Shown here piece by piece: positions 15,995-22,651 of a stretch of 34,437 bases of DNA (position 1 is its first letter; each line of letters begins with the position of its first letter). The notes under the pieces are model-generated. The model had not been told where the DNA came from and did no database searches. It saw nothing but the letters and a program-made list of their open reading frames with translations. Source of the DNA: Mesostigma viride (Eukaryota > Streptophyta > Mesostigmatophyceae > Mesostigmatales > Mesostigmataceae); contig RPFO01000461.1 in the NCBI GenBank assembly GCA_009746045.1, forward strand, positions 1-34,437. The letters are read 5' to 3'. Both the position numbers and the translations under genes were made by a program.

Positions 15995-16639
15995 ATGTAC
16001 GACGACCCCATGCACCTCGCCGGAGCCCGAAGGATCCGCAGACGTCGACGCGTCCCCGCACCATCCTCCTCGTCCGCATCCGGACTCGGCATCGCGCGAC
16101 ACAAGGCACGGCCGTCCGCGCGCCGCCGAAAGGGAGCGCCGCGTCCGATCGGCGGCATCCTGTTTGCTTCCAGCTACACGAGCGGGCCTCTCCTGCCCTC
16201 CCTCGCGCGCCCCGTCCGACGCGTCGTGTCGGTCGCGCGCCGAGGTGGAGCGGGCGGGGCGGCCGTGGACGTCGACGCCCTCTTCGCCCGTCACTTCAAC
16301 TCGTGTTCGGGTCCCGCTCCCTCGTCCGGCCGCGTCGGCCGCGGACGTCTCGCCTCCGCGCACCTGGCGGGCGCTTCCGTCCACCGTCACCGTCACCGGC
16401 GGCGCCACCCCGCGTCGGCTCGTCCCGTCGCCTCGAGCGGGGCGGTCGTGCGCAGGCGTCACCCCCTCCGACGCGCGTCGAGACCCGCGGGCGCGTCTCG
16501 TCCCGTCCACGGTCACCGTCGCCGTCGCGTGGCGCGTCCGATGGGTGCGGCCGGACCCGCGCACAAGCACCGCCGCCGCGTGAAGCGTCACCCGCGCCAT
16601 CTGGCCGGACTCCGCGGGGTCCGACGCGCCACGAGGTGA
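15995..16639 (+). CDS. Arg/His-rich basic protein, possible DNA-condensing core protein
   Basis: Starts MYDDPMHLAGARRIRRRRRV after a GGTATAGGATAG element (15955-15966). 214 residues, about a quarter Arg, with His-rich blocks (VHRHRHRRRHPASARP) and a terminal KHRRRVKRHPRHLAGLRGVR. There are few acidic residues and no recognisable fold. Composition recalls protamine-like or core-peptide DNA packers. Because all frames here are open in GC-rich sequence, coding status is less certain than for neighbours; the plausible start context and in-frame basic ends favour it. Confidence 0.45.
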   Translation: MYDDPMHLAGARRIRRRRRVPAPSSSSASGLGIARHKARPSARRRKGAPRPIGGILFASSYTSGPLLPSLARPVRRVVSVARRGGAGGAAVDVDALFARHFNSCSGPAPSSGRVGRGRLASAHLAGASVHRHRHRRRHPASARPVASSGAVVRRRHPLRRASRPAGASRPVHGHRRRRVARPMGAAGPAHKHRRRVKRHPRHLAGLRGVRRATR

Positions 16640-16687
16640 GAGAGGGCGGAATTTTATGTGTGTCCTATGGTATTCTAGCGCGTCGGG

Positions 16688-16995
16688 ATGGTTTGGAGCG
16701 TCCGTCTGATCTCCTCCCTCGCGGTCGGGGGCTGGTCTTCTTCCTCATCCCCATTGTGCAGTACGCGATGTTCCGGCGAAGGTTCTTCCGCCCCCGGTCC
16801 GCTGGCTCGGGCGCGGGTCCGGGCGCTGGCTCGGGCGCGGGTCCGGGCGCGGGCGCGGGCGCTGGCGGTACGAGCAAGTGGCCCGCGCCCCCGTCCGGGA
16901 GCTGGATCGTGTTTTTCTACGATTCGCCCGTCTACGTGTACGCGGGCACGACCGCGATCCTGTTCTATGTCCTGAGCTTCCTGTGGCTCGCGTGA
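16688..16995 (+). CDS. Gly/Ala-rich membrane protein (frame shift at 16727-16731)
   Basis: Starts MVWSVRLISSLAVGG. The frame is lost at a GGGGG run and, with one more G, continues LVFFLIPIVQYAMFRRRFFR. The first membrane helix therefore spans the break. A low-complexity spacer (SGAGPGAGSGAGPGAGAG) is encoded by repeats of GCTCGGGCGCGGGTCCGGGC at 16803-16865. The end is WIVFFYDSPVYVYAG plus a second helix TTAILFYVLSFLWLA. About 102 residues. The homology-free but consistent hydrophobic pattern on both sides of the break supports the join. Probably a virion-membrane protein. Confidence 0.55.
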
Positions 16996-17073
16996 TCCCT
17001 CGGACCCGAAGACGCCGCCGCCCTCAAAATTATCCGCTCGTTTAGGTAACCACGCGCTCGCACGATTCCCTCC

Positions 17074-17364
17074 ATGGCGTGGACGCGACCCGTGATGGAA
17101 GCCTCCCTCGCCGCGATCGTCTCCGTCCTGGCCACTCTGTTCGTGGGGAATTACAAGGACGGTCCGCGATTCGACGTCCGCGCGCACCTTACCGGGCTGT
17201 TGAACGGCGGACCCTTCGACGGCGCGCTCAAGAGCTTCCTCTCCAAGCCCCCGCCGTCGACGGCCGGAGATTTCGAGCGGAAACGCGCCGTGCGTTCGGC
17301 CTTTTTCGCGGCCGTGTTCTACGCGGTCGCCTACGCCGTCTTCGCGCGGTTCTATCCGGCCTAA
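17074..17364 (+). CDS. Small membrane protein, 96 residues
   Basis: MAWTRPVMEASLAAIVSVLA opens with a membrane helix (LAAIVSVLATLFVG). A soluble loop (NYKDGPRFDVRAHLTGLLNG ... SKPPPSTAGDFERKRAV) follows, and a second helix (SAFFAAVFYAVAYAVFARFY) closes the protein. Intact. It belongs to the run of small membrane-protein genes at 15.6-17.7 kb. No family recognised. Confidence 0.6.
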   Translation: MAWTRPVMEASLAAIVSVLATLFVGNYKDGPRFDVRAHLTGLLNGGPFDGALKSFLSKPPPSTAGDFERKRAVRSAFFAAVFYAVAYAVFARFYPA

Positions 17365-17492
17365 CCCCAGCGAGCCGCGCGTCCCGAACCGCGCACCGGC
17401 ACGAGTCCGAGTCCGAGTCCTCGGGAGTCCGGGTCCGGCCGAAAATAAAATGTGAGACGTAATCAACAAATCAGCGTCGCGGTACGATAATC

Positions 17493-17687
17493 ATGGCCAT
17501 GTTCATCCCCGCCGAACTCGTGAAGCCCCTCGCCGCCGGCCTCGCGTCTCTCCTCGCGAGCTTCCTGCTCGACCGGATCGACGCCATGGGCGCGGTCGAC
17601 CTGTACGGCAACAAGCTGGTGGCCGCGCACGCGTTTTCGACCGCGCTCGCGTTCTACCTGATCACTTTCTACTTCGTGGGCAATTGA
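17493..17687 (+). CDS. Small membrane protein, 64 residues
   Basis: MAMFIPAELVKPLAAGLASL, then FLLDRIDAMGAVDLYG and a C-terminal helix AFSTALAFYLITFYFVGN. There are two hydrophobic segments separated by a short charged loop. An AT-rich GTACGATAATC lies directly before the ATG, and AATAAA (17444) of the previous gene lies upstream. Intact; function unknown, probably a virion or host-membrane component. Confidence 0.55.
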   Translation: MAMFIPAELVKPLAAGLASLLASFLLDRIDAMGAVDLYGNKLVAAHAFSTALAFYLITFYFVGN

Positions 17688-17762
17688 CGCGCGAATGGAG
17701 GACGGTGAGAGGGGTTGGTAATGGATTTCGTTTCTTTATTTCGTGTATTCGTTTATGGATCG

Positions 17763-17768
17763 AATAAA
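17763..17768 (+). terminator. AATAAA between convergent genes
   Basis: AATAAAATGG about 75 nt after the 64-residue gene. CTTTATTTC at 17732-17740 gives a matching signal for the minus-strand KilA-N gene ending at 17863. The gap 17688-17862 is AT-rich and holds nothing else. Confidence 0.4.
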
Positions 17769-17862
17769 ATGGTTTTAATTGCATGATCACAAATCTCGGC
17801 ATCGCTGCCATCGTTTTCGTCTCGCGAACTACACAATTATGCAAAAGGCGGTTTAGGGAACG

Positions 17863-18606
17863 TCACGGCGCGATCGGCCGGTCCTCCAACGCCATCACGA
17901 CGTTGTCGTCCAATGTCAGCTCCACCTCGCACTTGCGGCACACCTCGCGCAGGAGGTGCAGCTGGTCCTCTTTCACGTCCTTGGACGTATCGTGCGTGCA
18001 GTAGAGGTGCAGGCGGTGGTTGAACGACTCGAAGTCGATCCCGAACGCGGCCAGACGCCCGAGTCCCCGCGCCCATTCCGTGACGTCCTCCACGACGATG
18101 AGGTCTCCCTGCGGGTACGACACGACGTCTACGTGTCCCGCGCGGCACCGGACGCCCGTGACTCCGTCCGTCTTGCGGGCGATGTCGTCCTTGATCTCTG
18201 CCAGGTGGCGGAACCGCTTCGGCTCGCGTCCCGGCTCCTGCACCCACTCCACGAACGCGGGGACGAGGTCGGGGTGCATCCACATGCCGTGCGACGGCCC
18301 GATGTCCTCCCTCCACAGGCTGTGGGAGAAGTCCGGCTGCCTCCGCAGGGCGCGGCGGTACGCGCCCGTCGGGTCCGCGAAGAAGCGGGAGGCGTCCACC
18401 CTTCCCAGGAGCATGCAGTCCGCCAGACTCTGGGCGTGGACGTACCCGATCCGCGCCTCGGCGTCCACGCGCGCGAGACGGTCTCTGCGGAACACGGGCC
18501 CCGCGTCCGCCCGCGGGCGGTAGAAGTACACGGGGGGCTCCGCGTGCGAGAACTCGAAGTGGCTCTCCATGTAGGTCGGCTTCGAGTTGTCGGACGCGGC
18601 GGACAT
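17863..18606 (-). CDS. KilA-N domain protein with degenerate nuclease-like C-terminus
   Basis: ATG 18606 (MSAASDNSKPTYMESHFEFS), 247 residues, intact. KilA-N hallmarks are IGYVHAQSLADCMLLG (the 'YinATxLc' strand) and GMWMHPDLVPAFVEWVQ (the 'GtyvhPdLa..~a.W' helix). The C-terminal ~100 residues (GHVDVVSYPQGDLIVVEDV, LGRLAAFGIDFESFNHRLHL, LLREVCRKCEVELTLDD) align with the PD-(D/E)XK part of its neighbour at 18844. The ExK lysine is lost (EDV instead of EVK) and GQLL has become GRLA, so catalysis is unlikely. Probably a DNA-binding regulator using an inactive nuclease fold. Same direction as the upstream nuclease-fused gene. Confidence 0.72.
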   Translation of the reverse strand: MSAASDNSKPTYMESHFEFSHAEPPVYFYRPRADAGPVFRRDRLARVDAEARIGYVHAQSLADCMLLGRVDASRFFADPTGAYRRALRRQPDFSHSLWREDIGPSHGMWMHPDLVPAFVEWVQEPGREPKRFRHLAEIKDDIARKTDGVTGVRCRAGHVDVVSYPQGDLIVVEDVTEWARGLGRLAAFGIDFESFNHRLHLYCTHDTSKDVKEDQLHLLREVCRKCEVELTLDDNVVMALEDRPIAP

Positions 18607-18843
18607 CCTCTGCGTCCTTTTGTTATGGCCTGCGATTTGTTTCGTTCGTCGGACAGCGCGCCTGTCCCGGTGGTCACGGGAGACGGAGGGGGGAGATCGC
18701 GCGGGTCTGGCGGGCGGAGGAGGGGAGAGAGCGGATTTAAAGAGGCGGCCGACGCGCCCGACCATTCCGTCCATCCGTGTCGTCCAAGGGATCATCTACG
18801 GCGGAGACGATCCCGCCCGATCGGACGGACCACGCGATGGACA

Positions 18844-19647
18844 TTATCCGACGTTACTATCATTCTTCGTCTGCATCGATAGCATCTTGGCGAATGTTCG
18901 GATGTTGCAGCTGGATATCTCATCGAGGGTGAGTGTCACGTGGTACAGATCGCATAGTTCCTTGAGAGCTAGAAGCTTCTCTGCAGTCACGTTGGGTGTT
19001 GTGGGTGTACGGAAGACGTGCAGACGTTTTGCGTAACCAGGGTAGTCGAGGGCGTATCCGAGCAACTGCCCCACTCCTTGAAACGCCTGGCTGAATTCCT
19101 TTACCTCTATCACGACTTTGGGGTCGTGGCAGAGTATGTCAATCAGCCCGGCGCGGGACTTGACTTCGCGTTCTCCGTTAAGCTCTTCTGCGAGATGGGC
19201 TTGGATGTTCTTCTCTTCGCACCTGTTGCGTTTTTTCGAGGCGGACTTTTGGCAAATCGAGACGAGCTCTTGCAAGTCTCGTGCATTTTTTAACTCCTCA
19301 GCACAGGCGTGAGTCGTTGTGGGTAGAATGCTTACGATTCGTTTCAATTGTTCAAGGTCACATACGGGAGTCTCTCGCTGCCCGGCCCCGGGGAATTTCC
19401 AGGTGTATCTATGCCCCGTGGTCACTTCGGGGTGATTCTTTTCAAGTCGGAGAAGGTATTTTGAAGCTTGCGCACTTGCGTTGTACACGAAAGTCCCGTC
19501 TGGTTTCAAGAAACACATCACTTTGATGACGTCGAGGATGGAGATTCTGCCATCCGGCGTCACGCGGATCTTGCCCGCGATCGGGTCCGCCTCGCCATCC
19601 GGCGCGGCGTGGACGGGTTGCAGGTACAGCGCGAGCGCTCCCGACAT
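18844..19647 (-). CDS. BRO-like domain fused to PD-(D/E)XK nuclease domain
   Basis: 267 residues, intact, ATG 19647. Residues ~22-115 form the BRO-like domain (GKIRVTPDGRISILDVIKVM; WKFPGAGQRETPVCDLEQL). A basic linker (KSASKKRNRCEEKN) leads to a restriction-endonuclease-like domain. There GLIDIL supplies D170, VVIEVKEF supplies E181 and K183, and GVGQLLGYA at 192-200 matches the Q-x-x-x-Y helix of this fold. All signature residues are present, so DNA cleavage is plausible. The last ~50 residues (RLHVFRTPTTPNVTAEKLLA) match the KilA-N neighbour. Less GC-rich than its flanks. A GATATAAAAG box lies ~190 nt upstream. Confidence 0.72.
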   Translation of the reverse strand: MSGALALYLQPVHAAPDGEADPIAGKIRVTPDGRISILDVIKVMCFLKPDGTFVYNASAQASKYLLRLEKNHPEVTTGHRYTWKFPGAGQRETPVCDLEQLKRIVSILPTTTHACAEELKNARDLQELVSICQKSASKKRNRCEEKNIQAHLAEELNGEREVKSRAGLIDILCHDPKVVIEVKEFSQAFQGVGQLLGYALDYPGYAKRLHVFRTPTTPNVTAEKLLALKELCDLYHVTLTLDEISSCNIRTFAKMLSMQTKNDSNVG

Positions 19648-19836
19648 GATGTCCTGTCGATGATCGACAGAGACGAAGTGGCCGGCCCGAACGAGCCGAT
19701 GCGTCAGCGGACGCCGGCGGTGTACTCGCGTCTCTCCGGGACAATCGGACGCGGGCGATGTCCGGAAGTCCTGTGACTCTGAGCGCGGACGAGACGGACC
19801 AGCCGCAGTTTCGTGCCGGCGAGAGGGTCTCGCCGT

Positions 19837-19846
19837 CTTTTATATC
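19837..19846 (-). promoter_or_regulatory. GATATAAAAG box upstream of the nuclease-fused gene
   Basis: Canonical TATA-type sequence on the minus strand, about 190 nt before ATG 19647. The intervening GC-rich leader has no convincing gene on either strand. Confidence 0.5.
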
Positions 19847-19924
19847 GCGCCGCCGTGTCGGATCCACGGGTCGCTCCAATCCACGGTGGGAAACGACGCG
19901 AGCGATCGGACGGCCGACCCGCGC

Positions 19925-20035
19925 CTACTCCGGCCAGGTGGCCACCTTGCACGCCCACACGAGCACGGTGTGAGTGGCGGCCACGACGCACGCGCGGATC
20001 GCGCCCTTCGCCGTCTCCAACGCCCGGCACTCCAT
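19925..20035 (-). CDS. 36-residue single-helix membrane microprotein (candidate)
   Basis: ATG 20035 to TAG 19925: a charged N-terminus (MECRALETAKGAIR), then one clear hydrophobic helix with Cys (ACVVAATHTVLVWACKVA) and a short TWPE end. Third codon positions are almost entirely G/C, as in the established genes, and nothing better fills this stretch. It lies among other small membrane-protein genes. No promoter is obvious and no homology can be claimed. Confidence 0.35.
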   Translation of the reverse strand: MECRALETAKGAIRACVVAATHTVLVWACKVATWPE

Positions 20036-20147
20036 CCGCGCGCCCGTCCGTCGCGTCTCATCCGGGGCGGAGAAAAAGGGCGCACGCGGGACGGGCGAAC
20101 GCCCGCCTCGACGGATTTATTTATCGACGGGTACAGATATCGACCCG

Positions 20148-20461
20148 ATGGTGCTCGACCTCCTGCGAGACGCCCGGTTCGTCCGATTCGTGCTCGGCGC
20201 GGTCAGCGTCTACGCGCTCTTCCGCGTGGCGCTCGTCCTCCTCTTCGCGATCGTGTACTGGCTCGTGTCCCTCCGCGACCCCAAGGCCTTCTCCCGACGC
20301 CTCTCCCTCGGCGACGCGCTCTACCTCAGCGTGGCCACCGGCACCACGCTCGGGTATTGGGACGTCGCGCCCGTCGGACGGGTCGCGAGGACATGTACCG
20401 GATTGCACGCCCTCTCCTGCGTCTTCTGACGACCGCCAGCATTATTATCGACGCAGAATAG
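20148..20461 (+). CDS. kcv-like: Miniature K+ channel, viral Kcv-like, with unusual filter (frame break near 20425)
   Basis: ATG 20148 (MVLDLLRDARFVRF). Membrane helix 1 is VYALFRVALVLLFAIVYWLV. A pore helix plus filter follows: DALYLSVATGTTLGYWDVAP (residues 56-75). It aligns with the T-V-G-(Y/F)-G-D filter of chlorovirus Kcv channels, with G69-Y70 kept, the second Gly replaced by W71, and D72 and P75 kept. Helix 2 begins ARTCTGLHALSCVF, matching Kcv residue by residue in character. As written it stops at 20429 (93 residues). One lost base near 20425 would extend helix 2 to a stop at 20461 (~104 residues). Kcv channels depolarise the host membrane during entry. Conduction with GYW is doubtful. 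Confidence 0.72.
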
Positions 20462-20481
20462 TACGACCCCACCCTTGACCC

Positions 20482-20679
20482 ATGGACATCTCTCGCGCGC
20501 CCTCGGCGATGTGGAACGCGTTCGCGTCCGCCCCTCTCCTCGCCCGCGTCCTGTTCGTCCTCGCGGTCGCCCTGGCCGCCCGTTCCCTGACGTTCGACCC
20601 GTACCCGTTCGGCGTCCCGCGCATATTCGCACGACAGCCGCGGCGTCCTGGCTCCAACGGCCTGCTTCTCCTGAACTGA
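20482..20679 (+). CDS. Small membrane protein, 65 residues
   Basis: MDISRAPSAMWNAFASAPLL with one strong helix (ARVLFVLAVALAARSLTF) and a Pro/Arg-rich tail (RIFARQPRRPGSNGLLLLN). It starts 20 nt after the inferred end of the K+ channel gene, so they may share a transcript. Intact, family unknown. The following gap 20680-20823 carries two copies of GACGAGTTTATTGA and an AATAAAG at 20740-20746. Confidence 0.55.
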   Translation: MDISRAPSAMWNAFASAPLLARVLFVLAVALAARSLTFDPYPFGVPRIFARQPRRPGSNGLLLLN

Positions 20680-20823
20680 TCCCCGAAACGGATAGACGAG
20701 TTTATTGACGATTTCGTTGGACGAGTTTATTGATGAATAATAAAGAATGCGTTCCGTGCATCTCGCGTGTCCAAAACATTTTCATTGAGACGGGTAATAA
20801 CGAGCGCTCCTGCTCGAGAACTC

Positions 20824-20994
20824 ATGGGGTGCTGTCCGGGCAAGCTGACGACGCCTCGCCGCGAGCGACAGTCAATCGAGGTCGACGGCCGGGTGGTGTA
20901 CGAATCCAAGTTCGAGAACAGTTCCCGAGGGGCGGACGGGGACTCGGTGCGGATGGCGGGCGAGGGGAGGAGGGAGCCCCGATTTCATCTGTGA
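20824..20994 (+). CDS. Small protein with predicted N-terminal dual acylation (MGCC)
   Basis: ATG 20824: MGCCPGKLTTPRRERQSIEV. After Met removal the N-terminal Gly2 followed by Cys3-Cys4 and basic residues at 7-15 fits N-myristoylation plus palmitoylation, which would tether this 56-residue protein to membranes. The remainder (VDGRVVYESKFENSSRGADG) is polar. The next gene 21 nt downstream also begins MGNCC. No other family is recognised. Targeting is inferred from the N-terminal motif only. Confidence 0.55.
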   Translation: MGCCPGKLTTPRRERQSIEVDGRVVYESKFENSSRGADGDSVRMAGEGRREPRFHL

Positions 20995-21015
20995 CCGTCT
21001 AGATAGACACGCGGG

Positions 21016-21201
21016 ATGGGGAACTGTTGCGCCGTTCCGAGGCGCGAGATGGACGAGAAGGTCGAGGATTTCTACGCGCGACGACGCGACTCGTTGCCCC
21101 CCGGCATGCGCGCGGTGATACAGTACCGCTTCGAGAAGGTCCAGGCCGAGAAGAAGGGGCGGCAGACGGCGCCCGCGGACGCGTCTATCCGGATCCCGTG
21201 A
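21016..21201 (+). CDS. Small protein with predicted N-terminal dual acylation (MGNCC)
   Basis: ATG 21016: MGNCCAVPRREMDEKVEDFY, 61 residues. Gly2, Cys4 and Cys5 followed by Arg form a strong myristoylation/palmitoylation signal, as in many peripheral membrane proteins. The rest is a charged helix (PPGMRAVIQYRFEKVQAEKK). It overlaps the convergent gene ending at 21185 by 17 bases. It pairs with the MGCC protein just upstream; similarity beyond the N-terminus is weak. Confidence 0.6.
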   Translation: MGNCCAVPRREMDEKVEDFYARRRDSLPPGMRAVIQYRFEKVQAEKKGRQTAPADASIRIP

Positions 21202-22603
21202 CGGAGGACAACGCGGCTCTCGCTAAGGCTCCGATGGCGCCCGTCGTACTGAACGCCTCTTCCTCCGCCGAGCCCGTGTCCATGTCCCGGAACTCTATCT
21301 TGCCTCTCTCGTTCTCCAGTCTCTCCAGCCTCTCCTGGTACTCCGTGTCGAGTCTCTGTTTGGATTCGCGGTAACCGGCGTCTTGTTCCGCCATAGCGTC
21401 GAACATGCGCATCTTCGAGTTCTTGTCGGCCATTTCCTGCTTGACCACGTCCGACACGGACGAATTGTAAAATGTCCCTTCGTCTTCAACGTCTTATGGT
21501 CGCCGTCCGGATACCGGATGATCACCACTCCCTTTTTGTCGTCGACGACCACGGCGCCCGACTTCACGAGGTAGTTGATCAGCAGATCCAGGGACGCCTT
21601 TTCGTACTCGTCCTTCAGCTTGGTGTCCGTGTACGTCTGCGCGACGGCCCTTGCCGCTCGTCGGGATTGCACGTACGCGTTCGTGGTCCCCGCGAACACG
21701 GCCGAGTCCCGCACGTTGCGGTTCGGGTTCAACAAGGCCATGCCCGCGACCAGGTCGGCCGGCATCTTCTGTCCGGCGAGGTTGAACAGCATCGGGATCG
21801 CGCTCACCAGGAACCAGCCTCGTCCTTCTCGTCCTCGCCCGACAGGATCTGCGTCGTCCGAGACCCAGCAGGGTGACCTTCACCCACGCGGGCATGAAGT
21901 CGATGATCTGCTCGATCGCGGGGATCGACATGATCAGACGGGACGCGTCGCCCGCCGACAGGACGAGGCGCTTCACCACCGTCTGGATCATGTTCATGAC
22001 GCGCGCGGGGATCAGGCGGCGGAGGAAGCGGAAACGCTGGTGCACCCGCATGCTGTCCGCCACGATCTCGCACAACGTCCGCTTGTCCATATCCCGGTAA
22101 TCCGTCGCCGGCTTGCCCTCCAACGCGGCGGCGATCGATATCAGCTGCGGCACGTGTTCTTGGGACGCGTGCTCGTTCATCATGTCCGCGCACAGTCGGC
22201 GAGTGACCTCGCTCACCCGCGCGTGCGAGATCATGTCGCACATCTGCTCGCGGTTCATGCCGCGGATGTACGAGTCGGGGTACCGGGGGTACACGGCCTT
22301 GAAGATCTCGACGGCCCTGTGCCTCGGCATCCCCTTGGCGACCCCCTTGTTGCAGAACTCGGGCGCGTCCTCTCCCTCGTATTCCAGCCCCTCCTGCGCG
22401 GCGGCTTCGAGGGCGGCCGACATCATCACGTGGCGAGCGCTCGGCCGCGTCCGTTTCGCGGGTGACCGTTTCTTGGTCGCGGCGGCTCTCGGCTTCGTCC
22501 GCTTGGTCTTGGCCGAAGTACCGGTACCACCGGCGGTCTTCTTCGTCCCGCCGCCGGCGGTCTTCCTCGTCCTCGCGCGCGACCGTTTCGTCCCGGCCGG
22601 CAT
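21185..22603 (-). CDS. Helical virion-type protein, paralogue 2 of 3 (three frame breaks)
   Basis: ATG 22603, inferred length ~473. The N-terminal ~55 residues are Lys/Arg/Thr/Gly-rich (SRARTRKTAGGGTKKTAGG). The conserved helical core has EGEDAPEFCNKGVAKGMPRH, NREQMCDMISHARVSEVTRR, DKRTLCEIVADSMRVHQRFR and FLRRLIPARVMNMIQTVVKR. A hydrophobic segment FMPAWVKVTLLGLG follows. After breaks near 21858 and 21815 come WFLVSAIPMLFNLAGQ and a soluble part. After an A/T-run break (21469-21472) comes a coiled coil (ESKQRLDTEYQERLERLENE). Each break fits one lost base. Basic arm plus membrane-like helices suggest a virion protein linking DNA and membrane; inferred. Confidence 0.65.
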
Positions 22604-22651
22604 GTCGTCGCGTCTCTATCATGCATGCTATAGAGACACATTTTGTTCGTC

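Noticed and set aside
19758-19973. 71-codon plus-strand frame starting MSGSPVTLSADE
   Set aside because: It runs across the TATA box of the minus-strand nuclease gene, the second half is Arg/Thr/Ser-rich like a shadow frame, and no domain is visible.
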